DNA of 64,000 nt from JAJDUF01 sp965238265 (GCA_965238265.1 OZ250185.1:3906001-3970000); one strand, 5' to 3'; shown: positions 48,791-57,980, numbered from the stretch's first letter. A program made the numbers and translations. The notes: generated by a model not told the origin, from the sequence alone.

Positions 48791-49982
48791 GGTGCAGCCG
48801 ACCGGCGAGCAGCGCCGCATACAGCGCTGCGAGGCGGCGGCCACCGTCGCGCCAGGAGAACTCCTCACAGGCTCGCTGCCGCAGCAACGCGCCAAGCTGC
48901 CGGCGTCGCGGCGGATCAGCGAGTAGCTCTGCAATCCGGTCGGCCAGCGCAAACGGATTGCCGGGGGGAGCATAAACACCGTGCGGACCGAGCAGCTCCT
49001 GCGCCACGGCGGTAGCGAACGCTACGGTGGGCAGACCCATGGCCATGTAGTTCAGAATCTTGCCGTTCCCCTCGGTCTCCGACAGCTTGGGCGCGACCGC
49101 AATATCGCCCAAACTGAGGTATTGTGGCGCCTGCCGATACGGTATCCGCCCCGTGAACGTCACGTGGTCGAGCAGCTGGAGGTCGTAGGCCAGGCGGTGA
49201 TACTGCTCCAACCCCGGATAGCCCATGATGAGGAAGTGCGTGGACGGGCACTGCCGAACGACCTGCACGGCAGCATGCAGCAGTTGCGGGATACCCTGGT
49301 AGTCCGCAAGCAGGCCCAAGAAGACGACGACGCGGCGGTCGGCCGGAATGCCGAGCGCCGTGCGGAGGGCAGCAACCTCGGAGTCGTACTTGGGCCGGGG
49401 CAGAAAGAAGTCCGGGTCCACGGCATCGGTGAGTGCGAACAGGGGCTTGTCCGAGCGGCCCGTCGCCGCCAGCTGCGCCTGCGCCTGCGCCGAGCTGGTG
49501 ATAATGACGTCTGGGAGGCCGTTGATCCACTGCTCCAGACGGGTGAAGAGCCGGAGCAAGGGGCTGCGCGCCGACAGGAACCCGTGGTCGAGCATCTCTC
49601 CGGTGAGACTGCCCTGGTAGTCGAACACCAGCGGGCAACGGAGCAGCTTGGCCACCACAGCGCCGATCAGCGCGCCTTCGTGCAAGTGTGCGTGGACCAC
49701 GTCCACGCGCTGACGGATGGCGGCCACGAGCGCGGTCGCGGTGAGCAACAGGTCGAAGTAGGGCTTGTGCCAGTGTGAGCCAACCCGCACGCGGCGCTGC
49801 CAGGGCAAGCGGGGCATCCGCACAATGCGGATGCCGGGCACAGGATCGCCGGTGTGGTAGGTGCAGAGCGTTACCTGGTGACCGAGCTGCTGGAGGGCAC
49901 GAACCTCCTCAAGGATGCGGACGTGACAGCCGTAGTCGGCGAAGAACGATGTCGGGGCAATGCTGAGTATGCGATATGGCAC
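48783..49982 (-). CDS. GT4-family glycosyltransferase
   Basis: The 399-residue GT-B-fold enzyme transfers a sugar from a nucleotide donor to a lipid- or glycan acceptor. The N-terminal half has ILEEVRALQQLGHQVTL and DVVHAHLHEGALIG; the donor half has VVFLGLLADYQGIPQLLHA and the acidic block KLSETEGNGKILNYMAMGLP, where the E-x7-E-type glutamates and the GNGK turn bind the nucleotide sugar. There is no signal peptide. It is divergent from tsaE and not in an obvious glycan cluster. Confidence 0.93.
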   Translation of the reverse strand: MPYRILSIAPTSFFADYGCHVRILEEVRALQQLGHQVTLCTYHTGDPVPGIRIVRMPRLPWQRRVRVGSHWHKPYFDLLLTATALVAAIRQRVDVVHAHLHEGALIGAVVAKLLRCPLVFDYQGSLTGEMLDHGFLSARSPLLRLFTRLEQWINGLPDVIITSSAQAQAQLAATGRSDKPLFALTDAVDPDFFLPRPKYDSEVAALRTALGIPADRRVVVFLGLLADYQGIPQLLHAAVQVVRQCPSTHFLIMGYPGLEQYHRLAYDLQLLDHVTFTGRIPYRQAPQYLSLGDIAVAPKLSETEGNGKILNYMAMGLPTVAFATAVAQELLGPHGVYAPPGNPFALADRIAELLADPPRRRQLGALLRQRACEEFSWRDGGRRLAALYAALLAGRLHPP

Positions 49983-50080
49983 TCGACCCCCTGCGATTCA
50001 ACTCGGCAACAACGGCTCCGACCGGCGCGATTGTAGTGCCCGCACTCTGCGCCCGTCAACCGACCGCTGGCCGCCCGTTC

Positions 50081-50110
50081 TTGTACGCCATCAGAAACGT
50101 TCGTTATGCT
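50081..50110 (+). promoter_or_regulatory. Possible sigma-70 promoter for the tsaE-tsaB-rimI operon
   Basis: TTGTAC at 50081-50086 and TATGCT at 50105-50110 are spaced by 18 bases, 55 bases before the GTG of tsaE. The position is right and the match moderate. Confidence 0.4.
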
Positions 50111-50164
50111 TGCTCATACGGCGGCTCCGTCGCTTCACCGCACGGTGGCGGAGAGGAAAGCAGC

Positions 50165-50650
50165 GTGGCAACGCAGGATACGCTCGACTTCATCAGTCAC
50201 AGCGCTCGCCAGACCGGGCAATTCGGCGCGCGGCTCGGAGGCCTCTTGGCGCCCGGCGACCTCATCTTGCTCGACGGTTCCGTCGGCGCCGGGAAGACGA
50301 CCATGGCGCAAGGTATCGCCCAAGGATTGGGGATTAGCGAGCCGGTGGTCAGTCCCTCGTTTACCATCGTCCGGGAATATGCCGGGCGGCTCCCGCTGTA
50401 CCACATTGACCTCTATCGTCTGGCCCCCGGGAGCGCACTCGAATCCATAGGTATCGAAGACTATCTGTATAGCGATGGCGCAGTGGTCATCGAATGGCCG
50501 GATCGCGCCGGCGCTTTGCTGCCGGCGGAACTGCTGCTGGTAAGCCTGAACGTTATCGCTGACACGAAACGCAGTATCCGCATGGTGCCGGCCGGTGACC
50601 GGGCCAGCCGGTTGGTCGCACAGTTCCGCCGCCAGGCTCTTGGCGGGTGA
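50165..50650 (+). CDS. tsaE: tRNA t6A biosynthesis ATPase TsaE
   Basis: The 161-residue ATPase assists the TsaB-TsaD complex in making threonylcarbamoyl-adenosine at tRNA position 37. The Walker A motif DGSVGAGKTTMAQGIAQGLG lies near residues 38-57, preceded by GDLILL, and followed by the family switch SEPVVSPSFTIVREY and the YHIDLYRL block. GTG 50165 is chosen by family length and by GAGAGGAAA upstream; the frame remains open for 63 codons before it. It begins the tsa cluster with tsaB 87 bases downstream. Confidence 0.95.
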   Translation: MATQDTLDFISHSARQTGQFGARLGGLLAPGDLILLDGSVGAGKTTMAQGIAQGLGISEPVVSPSFTIVREYAGRLPLYHIDLYRLAPGSALESIGIEDYLYSDGAVVIEWPDRAGALLPAELLLVSLNVIADTKRSIRMVPAGDRASRLVAQFRRQALGG

Positions 50651-50737
50651 GGCGCGAGGGTATGAGACACCAAGAACGCGGGCTGAGTGCGGAAAACACA
50701 TCATCATGCTCCAGACAAGAGAAGGCGTAGGCCGTCC

Positions 50738-51634
50738 ATGTCGCTAGGTGATTCTGCTCCGCCGAGCGCTGACTCGGCCCGGTGGCCGGGGCGGCTCGCG
50801 GCGCCGGCGCAGCTCTGGGCCGTGCCGTCCGATGAGGACGGCGCTCTGTGGGTGGGCATTGACACTGCTACCCGGCTGGGTGGGGTGGCCCTCTGGCGCA
50901 ACGGCCAAGTGCTCGCAGAACGCACCTGGCACGGCGGCCTCAACCACACGGCGCAGGTCGTGCCGGCACTGATCAATCTGCTCGCCGCCGTGGGCCTGCG
51001 GCAGGACACCGCTACGCCCTTGCTGCCTGACCACGGCGGCGCTGCTTTGGCCGGTGTAGTCGCCTCGACCGGTCCTGGCTCGTTCACCGGGCTGCGCGTC
51101 GGGTTGGCTTGCGCCAAGGCGCTCGCCGTAGCCCGCGGCGTGCCGCTAGTCGGCGTACCGGGCTTGGACGCCCTGGCGTATCAGCTGGCGGCCGTAGGAG
51201 GCGTGCGCCGCGGCACCGAAGTGTGCGCGGTGTCCGACGCCGGGCGGGGCAATGTTTATGCTGCTCGTTATCGCATGCGTAGCGAGGAGTTGTGGCGCGT
51301 CTCGCGCTATGCCGTCTTGAGTCCAGACGAGCTTGTGGCGCAGCTTGGAGCCGCCGACGTGCGTATGCTCGTGGGGGGTGAGCTATCCCTGAAGACGGCC
51401 CGCGACCTGACCGCAGACTTTGCGGAACGCATTACCGTCGTCCCCCCGGCGGCCGCGCTCCGCCGGCCAGGGTATCTTGTGGCTCTGGGCAAGGAGCGGA
51501 CGGCGGCCGCTGGCGATCCGGCCATCTTGGAGCCGCTCTACATCCGCCGCTCTAGCCCCGAGGCGGCACGTCTTGATGCTGTGCCACCGCCACGACAGCG
51601 ATCCGCCGCCGCAGGAGCACGCAAACGGCTATGA
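50738..51634 (+). CDS. tsaB: tRNA t6A biosynthesis protein TsaB
   Basis: The 298-residue protein is the ASKHA-fold partner of TsaD. It contains the nucleotide-fold start WVGIDTATRLGGVALW near residue 42 and the highly conserved VASTGPGSFTGLRVGLACAK block. The N-terminal 40 residues and the C-terminal basic tail are longer than usual for the family (about 220-240 residues). ATG 50738 has only a weak ribosome site; translation may be coupled to tsaE. The stop overlaps the rimI start (ATGA). Confidence 0.92.
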   Translation: MSLGDSAPPSADSARWPGRLAAPAQLWAVPSDEDGALWVGIDTATRLGGVALWRNGQVLAERTWHGGLNHTAQVVPALINLLAAVGLRQDTATPLLPDHGGAALAGVVASTGPGSFTGLRVGLACAKALAVARGVPLVGVPGLDALAYQLAAVGGVRRGTEVCAVSDAGRGNVYAARYRMRSEELWRVSRYAVLSPDELVAQLGAADVRMLVGGELSLKTARDLTADFAERITVVPPAAALRRPGYLVALGKERTAAAGDPAILEPLYIRRSSPEAARLDAVPPPRQRSAAAGARKRL

Positions 51635-52296
51635 TGACGACGCAGGTACGCGCCGGTACCCACACGCTGGCGCCAATGCATGACGACGACATCCCGGAGA
51701 TCGTCGAGATCGAGCGCGAGTCGTTCGCCGTGATGTGGCCTTCGGGTGCGTATCAACAAGAAATGCAAGCGAACCGCATGGCGCAGTATCTAGTGTTACG
51801 CTATCGTCCGGCCCCTGGCGAGGTCGTGCCGCCGCTGCCGGTGCGCCCGGCGCGGCGCTCCTTTCCGCTCTCGCTGTTTCCCTGGCTCCGTCCGACCACG
51901 CCGGAGCCGGATCCGAACCGCCCGTCCGTCGTGGGCTACGCCGGACTGTGGCTGATGGTTGACGAGGCGCATATCACGACTGTTGCGGTGCGGCGGGCCT
52001 TCCGCGGGCGCGGCCTCGGCAAGGTCCTGATGCTGGCGATGATGGACCTGGCACGCAACTTGGGCGCGCGCAAGGTCACGCTCGAAGTCCGCAAGAGCAA
52101 TGCCATCGCCATCAAGATGTACGAAGAGCTAGGCTTCCGGCAAAAGGGGGTGCGTCGCCGCTACTACACGGACAATGGCGAGGACGCGCTCATCATGTGG
52201 AGCGAAGAGTTGTCCGCACCTAGCGCCCAGCAACGGCTCGACGAGGCCAAACGGGCGCTCAGAGAACGAGTCCACTGGGAGAACGCGGCCTCGTGA
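51631..52296 (+). CDS. rimI: Ribosomal-protein-alanine N-acetyltransferase RimI-like
   Basis: The 221-residue GNAT enzyme acetylates the N-terminal alanine of a ribosomal protein, or possibly other N-termini. The acetyl-CoA loop RRAFRGRGLGKVLMLAMMD is near residue 125, followed by LEVRKSNAIAIKMYEELGF and the RRRYYTDNGEDALIM ending that typifies RimI. Between strands 3 and 4 there is an inserted proline-rich loop (residues about 60-95). The start codon overlaps the tsaB stop by four bases, so the pair are translationally coupled, the usual arrangement with tsa genes. Confidence 0.92.
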   Translation: MMTTQVRAGTHTLAPMHDDDIPEIVEIERESFAVMWPSGAYQQEMQANRMAQYLVLRYRPAPGEVVPPLPVRPARRSFPLSLFPWLRPTTPEPDPNRPSVVGYAGLWLMVDEAHITTVAVRRAFRGRGLGKVLMLAMMDLARNLGARKVTLEVRKSNAIAIKMYEELGFRQKGVRRRYYTDNGEDALIMWSEELSAPSAQQRLDEAKRALRERVHWENAAS

Positions 52297-52379
52297 TGAT
52301 GAGCAATCCGCGATCAGCCGTCAGCCTTGCCGAGCGGCCTCTACATATAGATAGCTGATCAGCATCAGAAGTCGGCTCG

Positions 52380-54323
52380 ATGAGCGCCATCCTCCGGCTG
52401 GCTACCCCACACGGGCGACGCATAGCGGCGCTCTGGAGAAACCTAGCGGCCCTTGCTGCGACAGCACCGCCCTGGCTGCCGGGCCTGCTGCTCTCGCTCG
52501 TGCTCACGGCGCCGGCATGGCTTCCCTCTCTCCATCCTGACCTGAATCTCTGGGAGTTGCATGATGGTCCAGTCCACATGGTCAGGGCCTATGCGCTCCA
52601 ACAGCACATCGCCAGCGGCGACTGGTATCCACGCTGGTTTGCGGAGCACTATGGCAGCTACGGCTACCCAGCCCTCAACTTCTACGCACCGGCGGTCTAT
52701 TACTTGCCTGTACTGCTGGCCTGGCTCCTACCGGGCGTGGGAGTCTACAGCAGCATGCAACTTGTAGGCACTCTCGGGGCGCTGGGCATGATCTCCGGTG
52801 TCTATACGCTCGGCTGGAAGCTATGGCGCCACGGGCCGGCGGCTCTCTTCGCTACAGCCATCGTCTCGTACGCACCGTATCCACTTTCCCTGAACCTCTT
52901 CTTGCGCGGCGCCATCCCGGAGATGGTGGGAGTGAGCTTGCTCGTCTGGCTCCTCGTGGGCTGCACGAGCCTCTGGTTTGCTGCCATTGAGGGCCGCCGT
53001 CTCACCTTGTGGTGGCTGTTTACGGGTGCCATCACCATAGCCCTGCTGCTTACGCATAACATCTCATCCCTCTTGGGCGCTTTCATCACCCCGGCGTGGA
53101 TAGTCTGCTTGTGGCTCTGGCGGCCAAACCGCCGGGCGCTGCTCTTGCTCTGTGGCGCTGCGCTAGGCGCCGCGGTGCTTACGGTCTTCTTCTGGCTGCC
53201 GGCCCTGCTGGAAATACCCCTCGTGCAGGCAGACCGGATTCACGTTGGCGATTTGAACTATCGAAACTGGTTTCTGACCTGGCCCGGCTACAACGCACCG
53301 CATTGGGGCGCCCAGGAAGGGAGTCCTTGGACTCGTGGTTTTCCGGTTGATCTCCACCTGATCTACCCGCATCGGGGCACCGGCCCACTGCCACTGAGCC
53401 TCTGGCAAGGTGTGCTGTGGCTCGGCGCCCTCATCGCCTTTGCCCTAACCGCGACGCCTCTCAGACGTATGCGTTCAACTGCTCTGAACCGACTGCCTGC
53501 CATCCCTCATCAACTTCGGTTGAGTGGCCTGACGGTAGGCTTTGGTCTCATCCTGGCGTTGGTCTGCTATTCGCAGTCGTTCGACTGGGCGCTGCCGCTG
53601 TGGGAACGGCTGGCACCACTGCGGGCGATTCAGTTACCCTTTCGCCTTCTCGCCCCGGCCGGCTACGGCATAGCGCTGGCGGCAGGAGGGGCGTTGACGC
53701 TGTGGCTATCTCCAAACCGCCTGGTGTGGGCAGCTACCGGCTTGGTGGTAGTCGGCCTTGGGGTCGCTGGCGTTGGCGGCCGGGCCATGCCGCTCACTTC
53801 CGAGCTTTCACGAGTAGTGGAACCCGCACCCGGCGGGCTATACATCAGCTCCGGAGAGTTCGTGCCCCAGACTGCCCACTTTACCACCTGGCATGAAGAG
53901 GAAGCACGTGGTTTCTGGCTGTACGAGCGAATGTTCCCAGAAGCCTCCTGGATTGGCGGGCGCGTCGCCGTCTGGCGGGGCGACCTGACCATCCGGCAGC
54001 TTGCCGGTGGTTCCCTCTGGACCAGTGCCGATGTCACCGGCGAGGGCGATAAGAGGAGTGTCCTCGCTTTCCACCAGCTGGCCTTTGCCGGCTGGCGCGC
54101 CTGGGTGGATGACCGCCAGGTGCCGGCAACTCCTGCCCCGTTGATTGCGACACAGGCCATCCAGCCGGGATTCCTGCTCGTGGAGGTGCCACCGGGCGAG
54201 CATCGGGTGACCATCAGGTTTGGCCCCAGTGGGCCGCGGTTGGTGGGCGCCGGAATCACGTTGATCGGCTGGCTGGCGCTCGCCGGCTGGGGCTTCATCG
54301 CGGCGCGACGGAGTACCGGGTAA
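52380..54323 (+). CDS. PTPS-related polytopic membrane protein (N-terminal part of a possibly split gene)
   Basis: The 647-residue protein has about ten membrane segments in residues 25-480 and an external beta-rich part near the end. The segment GDWYPRWFAEHYGSYGYPAL and the multi-pass pattern match the '6-pyruvoyl-tetrahydropterin synthase-related' membrane family, which resembles GT-C glycosyltransferases and is common in Chloroflexota; no pterin role is implied. No ribosome site is clear before ATG 52380. The TAA at 54321-54323 is followed in the same frame by an open stretch that continues as the next ORF, so this may be one longer protein interrupted by a stop. Confidence 0.8.
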   Translation: MSAILRLATPHGRRIAALWRNLAALAATAPPWLPGLLLSLVLTAPAWLPSLHPDLNLWELHDGPVHMVRAYALQQHIASGDWYPRWFAEHYGSYGYPALNFYAPAVYYLPVLLAWLLPGVGVYSSMQLVGTLGALGMISGVYTLGWKLWRHGPAALFATAIVSYAPYPLSLNLFLRGAIPEMVGVSLLVWLLVGCTSLWFAAIEGRRLTLWWLFTGAITIALLLTHNISSLLGAFITPAWIVCLWLWRPNRRALLLLCGAALGAAVLTVFFWLPALLEIPLVQADRIHVGDLNYRNWFLTWPGYNAPHWGAQEGSPWTRGFPVDLHLIYPHRGTGPLPLSLWQGVLWLGALIAFALTATPLRRMRSTALNRLPAIPHQLRLSGLTVGFGLILALVCYSQSFDWALPLWERLAPLRAIQLPFRLLAPAGYGIALAAGGALTLWLSPNRLVWAATGLVVVGLGVAGVGGRAMPLTSELSRVVEPAPGGLYISSGEFVPQTAHFTTWHEEEARGFWLYERMFPEASWIGGRVAVWRGDLTIRQLAGGSLWTSADVTGEGDKRSVLAFHQLAFAGWRAWVDDRQVPATPAPLIATQAIQPGFLLVEVPPGEHRVTIRFGPSGPRLVGAGITLIGWLALAGWGFIAARRSTG

Positions 54324-55016
54324 CGCCAACGGTTAGCCCTCGGCGGCGGCGGCCTGGTGATTGCGCTCAGTGTCATCGTCGTAACCGGACGGCTCCTGAT
54401 GCCGCTTTGGCCTCCTCCTACAGATCAGCCGCAGCAGCACATTATCGTGACGAACGTGATCGCAGACGTGCTGGCCGGGCGGACTACGGTGCATTCGCCA
54501 ACGGGCGCTACTTTGGGACACGACCGCTTCTTGGATGTACGCTATCTCTCGGTGCTCGCGCAGGATCGTCCATTGCGCGACGTGGGGCCACGTGCGCGCC
54601 GCTGGCTGAAGATGCACCCACCCGCGGAGGTAGCCATCAATCTCACACTCCCTGAGAATGCCTATCTGCAGACCGGCATTGTGCTTGATCCGGCCATGTG
54701 GGAGGCTCCCTTGGGTGATGGAGTACACTTTATCGCTACGCTCACTCCCGCCGGAGGGCAGGAAACGACCTTGTTCGATATTCCGAACCATCCCCGCGCT
54801 CAGGGGGAGCACCGACGCTGGATAGACATCGTGGCCGATCTGCGCCCCTGGGCCGGACAGCACGTTCGACTCACGCTGCGGACGGATGGCCGGCAGGACC
54901 CATCAAATGATTGGGCCGGGTGGGGTGAACCGGTCATCGTACAGCTAGACCCGCTGACCGGAGCGAGACTACTCCAAAGCAGCGCTCGCATCCAGGAGGT
55001 AACATTTCGGCCCTGA
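54324..55016 (+). CDS. C-terminal continuation of the PTPS-related membrane protein
   Basis: This stretch is in the same frame as the preceding gene and opens right after its TAA. Codons 54324-54356 give RQRLALGGGGL, then a membrane segment VIALSVIVVTGRLLMPLW and an external domain of about 190 residues with a jelly-roll-like pattern (MHPPAEVAINLTLPENAYLQ, DIVADLRPWAGQHVRLTLRT). A GTG at 54357 is the first plausible start (219 residues) but has no ribosome site and would cut into the membrane segment. It could therefore be the broken-off end of the 878-residue protein, or a weakly translated separate gene. The tsaD start follows 44 bases later. Confidence 0.6.
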   Translation, partial: RQRLALGGGGLVIALSVIVVTGRLLMPLWPPPTDQPQQHIIVTNVIADVLAGRTTVHSPTGATLGHDRFLDVRYLSVLAQDRPLRDVGPRARRWLKMHPPAEVAINLTLPENAYLQTGIVLDPAMWEAPLGDGVHFIATLTPAGGQETTLFDIPNHPRAQGEHRRWIDIVADLRPWAGQHVRLTLRTDGRQDPSNDWAGWGEPVIVQLDPLTGARLLQSSARIQEVTFRP

Positions 55017-55060
55017 CTGCTACACGGTGCTGCCGGAATAGACTATGCTGACAGCATACT

Positions 55061-56104
55061 ATGGACATACTGCTCGCTCTGGAAACGTCGTGTGACGAGA
55101 CGACGGCTGCGGTGATTGCCGACGGTCGCCATATTCTGAGCAACATCGTCCTGACCCAGGAGGTGCTGCACCAGCGCTTTGGTGGTGTCGTGCCTGAGCT
55201 GGCGGCCCGCGAGCACATCCGGGGGATCGTTCCGGTGGTTGAGCAGGCGCTGCGCGACGCCGAGGTAACGTGGTCCGACCTGGCAGCGGTCGCCGTGGCG
55301 AGCGGCCCGGGCCTGGCCCCCGCGCTCGTCGTGGGGGTGAACATGGCCAAGGGGATCGCCTTCGCCCACGGTCTCCCCCTGATCTCGGTCAATCATCTGG
55401 AGGGACACATCTACGCGAACTGGCTCGTGAAGACCCGGCATCCTGGTGCTGACGAGCCGCGGCCGCCGGAGCTGCCAGCCGTGTGCTTGGTGGTCTCGGG
55501 GGGACATACCGAGCTGGTCATCATGGAGGACCATTTGCAGTACCGGCTCCTCGGCCGTACTCGCGATGATGCTGCCGGGGAGGCCTTCGACAAGGTGGCC
55601 CGGCTGCTGGGCTTAGGCTATCCGGGCGGGCCGCTCATCGAGCGTGCGGCCCGGATAGCCACCCCGGAGCATCACCAGCCACCACTGACCCGGCCGTGGC
55701 TCCGCGGTACCTACGACTTCAGCTTCAGCGGTGTCAAGACGGCGATGCTCCGCCACGTGGAAGCTGCGGGGGGCACCGCTGCGCTGACACCGGAGATGGT
55801 CAGCGCCTACGCCGCAGCGTTCCAGCAGACGGTCGTGGATGTCTTGGTCGGCAAGACCTGTCAGGCGGCGGACCAGTTTCGCGCCCGGTGCATCCTCCTC
55901 GCCGGCGGGGTAGCCGCCAACGGTACGCTCCGCGAGACCCTGGCGAGCGCCGCGGCCGTGCCGGTGCAGATGCCCGCTATTGATCTCTGCACGGACAATG
56001 CCGCGATGATTGGGGCTGCGGGCTACCGCCGCTGGCAGGCTGGCCACGTCGCCGACTGGGACCTCGAAATCTCCCCCTCCGCCCAGCTCGTCTCCGCCTC
56101 CTAG
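55061..56104 (+). CDS. tsaD: tRNA N6-adenosine threonylcarbamoyltransferase TsaD
   Basis: The 347-residue ASKHA enzyme transfers the threonylcarbamoyl group to A37 of ANN-decoding tRNAs. The family start LALETSCDETTAAVI, the iron-binding HLEGH (in SVNHLEGHIYANWL), the VVSGGHTELVIM phosphate loop, FDFSFSG-type block (TYDFSFSGVKTAML) and the LLAGGVAANGTLRETL and DLCTDNAAMIG motifs are all intact. With tsaE and tsaB upstream, only the TsaC/Sua5 synthase is missing from the pathway in this window. Confidence 0.97.
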   Translation: MDILLALETSCDETTAAVIADGRHILSNIVLTQEVLHQRFGGVVPELAAREHIRGIVPVVEQALRDAEVTWSDLAAVAVASGPGLAPALVVGVNMAKGIAFAHGLPLISVNHLEGHIYANWLVKTRHPGADEPRPPELPAVCLVVSGGHTELVIMEDHLQYRLLGRTRDDAAGEAFDKVARLLGLGYPGGPLIERAARIATPEHHQPPLTRPWLRGTYDFSFSGVKTAMLRHVEAAGGTAALTPEMVSAYAAAFQQTVVDVLVGKTCQAADQFRARCILLAGGVAANGTLRETLASAAAVPVQMPAIDLCTDNAAMIGAAGYRRWQAGHVADWDLEISPSAQLVSAS

Positions 56105-56175
56105 CTCGGATTATCAGGAGGGGAGTGTCCCGACTGGCTTCGGTCTCCCATTAGGTCGAGGCAACGCGAGCGCAT

Positions 56176-56784
56176 CTAGCGACTAGCACTTTGCAGGCGG
56201 CTGATGAGCGCGACGGTGTCTCGGTAGAATTTGTCGAATGACTCCGAGCGCTTACGAGCCAGATCAAGGTCGAACCGTGCTGACAAGGCCGGTTGATCCA
56301 AGGTCGGGCTGTAGACCCGGCTTGCCATCATACGACCGGTAAGCCATTCCTTCGCCCCTCGTATTGCTTCCGGGTCGGCAGGCGGTTGCAGATTGTCCGG
56401 CAGCCCGCGTTGCCCCCGCAGCGATTCGGCGGCGGCCAGTAACCATCCCTCGAACTCACGCTTGGCAAGGACGACGGCAATAGGCCTATCACTGCGAGCC
56501 TCAACCGCCCTCGCCAGCAAAGCCGGTCCCTGCTCCGCCGGACAATCATCATCGCTGTCCAATACGACAAGCACACCGCCAGGAAGACCCGTGAGTCGGG
56601 CCGCCAGTTCAACTGCGCGTTCAAGCTCTCCTGCTTTGACGAGGCGGTCCTTCGAGATACGAATGGGGCCAAGAATCCGGACGTCGCTGAGAGGACTCTC
56701 CCGTTCTGCGATGCGGCGGACCACCACCGGGACCGCCTCGACCTCCCCGTGACCCTCTACGATGCATCCGAGGCGGATAGGCAT
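56176..56784 (-). CDS. DUF4276-family TOPRIM-like protein, partner of the AAA ATPase
   Basis: The 202-residue protein matches DUF4276. It has the TOPRIM-like elements: glutamate in IVEGHGEVEAVPV at residue 10 and an acidic cluster VVLDSDDDCP at residues 77-82. TOPRIM proteins of this kind paired with AAA ATPases include OLD and the PARIS effector AriB, where the TOPRIM is the nuclease. Its ATG overlaps the stop of the AAA gene by one base, so it is made in step with it. The later helix-rich region (EFEGWLLAAAESLRG) is typical of DUF4276. A role as nuclease effector is inference. Confidence 0.85.
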   Translation of the reverse strand: MPIRLGCIVEGHGEVEAVPVVVRRIAERESPLSDVRILGPIRISKDRLVKAGELERAVELAARLTGLPGGVLVVLDSDDDCPAEQGPALLARAVEARSDRPIAVVLAKREFEGWLLAAAESLRGQRGLPDNLQPPADPEAIRGAKEWLTGRMMASRVYSPTLDQPALSARFDLDLARKRSESFDKFYRDTVALISRLQSASR

Positions 56785-57980
56785 CAGGTTCCTTCCGGCG
56801 TGTCGAGCGGCAACTGCTCCGGTTCCGGTAGTAGCTGACCGAGCCGCAGTAGCTCCCCGGCCGTGTACAGCCGATCACGGAGTACCGAACGGCCAATACC
56901 GCCGAGAGGGTGAATGGTGGTGATACCGGCCTCGGCAGCAACGACGAGGATCGAGTCGGGATCAAGCGCATCATCGTCGAGGAGGTCGGGGCTGTGGCTG
57001 GTGAGGATGACCTGCGTCTGCCGACTGGCCTCGCGCAGGCTGTCATGCAGCACTCCGGACGCGCCTGGATGCAGCGCTATCTCCGGCTCTTCGATGCCGA
57101 CGAGCGGCACTCGCCACGCACCACCGCTTAGTTGAAAGAGCGCTACGAGAATACCCAGGACGCGGAGGGTGCCGTCAGACATATTGGCAGCAAGAAAGCG
57201 CCAGGGAGACCGAGACCCGCGGATCTTTTGCTGGAACTCGAGTGTCTCTCTGGGACCGAACACTCTGCTGTCCACACCCACAATACCCGGCACGACCTTG
57301 GCCAAGAACTCCTCGATCCGCTGCTTTGCTGCCTGGTTGCGCTTACCCAATTGGTCAAAGACGCTGGCGAGGTTACTCCCGTCTCGCTTGAGTAGCTCTC
57401 CAGGATCAGGCAGTTGTAGATCGCTCATGCGATCCGGGTTAAGGTTGTAGAAGCCCATGCGCGATAACTCTTCATAGACCAAGCGAAACTCAGGAAGACC
57501 CGAGGCATTGACCAGATAGAGCCGGTCGGCCGCGGCCGGTGGAGGAGACTTGGCACTGCTCGTCACGTCTCCCTTTTGAACCTTGAAATATGATTCTGTC
57601 CCAAGTGATGCTGACTCCGGGTGTAGCACGCGACACATTTCTTCCTGGACCTCAATCCCGCCGTCTGGTTTTGCGCGGACGCGGAAGGAATAGTCACCGG
57701 TCGCCCCCGAGTTGAGCTTGAAGTCCAAGTGAATGCGGAAATGCGTAGGGTGTCCCGTAGAGCGACGCCGCACCTCATTGATCCCCCCCCGGTCCCGCAA
57801 GGCATGGTCCAGGGATACGCGCAGGGCATCAGCTACGAAGTGCAAGGCGTCGAGGAAGTTGCTCTTTCCCGCTCCATTCGGTCCAACGAGGAACATCAGA
57901 GGGTAGAGCCGCACGTCACAGGTGGCGATGCTCTTATAGTTTCTCAGCCTGACCCGGGTGATAAAGGTCGAGTTGCTCAT
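56784..57980 (-). CDS. AAA_21/AAA_15-type SMC-like ATPase
   Basis: The 398-residue ATPase has the Walker A GPNGAGKS at residues 33-40 after the typical start RLRNYKSIATCDV, a signature-like MSDGTLR at 267-273, the Walker B LVGIEEPEIALHPG at 293-306 and switch histidine H329 in VILTSHSPDLL. It lacks a long coiled coil, so it is RecF/OLD-like in plan. Coupled to a TOPRIM-like DUF4276 gene, it resembles AAA-TOPRIM phage-defence pairs (OLD, Gabija-like, PARIS), although the exact architecture matches none I know as a named system. The start at 57980 has AGAGGATG-like sequence upstream and lies 57 bases after the zincin gene stop. Confidence 0.92.
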   Translation of the reverse strand: MSNSTFITRVRLRNYKSIATCDVRLYPLMFLVGPNGAGKSNFLDALHFVADALRVSLDHALRDRGGINEVRRRSTGHPTHFRIHLDFKLNSGATGDYSFRVRAKPDGGIEVQEEMCRVLHPESASLGTESYFKVQKGDVTSSAKSPPPAAADRLYLVNASGLPEFRLVYEELSRMGFYNLNPDRMSDLQLPDPGELLKRDGSNLASVFDQLGKRNQAAKQRIEEFLAKVVPGIVGVDSRVFGPRETLEFQQKIRGSRSPWRFLAANMSDGTLRVLGILVALFQLSGGAWRVPLVGIEEPEIALHPGASGVLHDSLREASRQTQVILTSHSPDLLDDDALDPDSILVVAAEAGITTIHPLGGIGRSVLRDRLYTAGELLRLGQLLPEPEQLPLDTPEGT

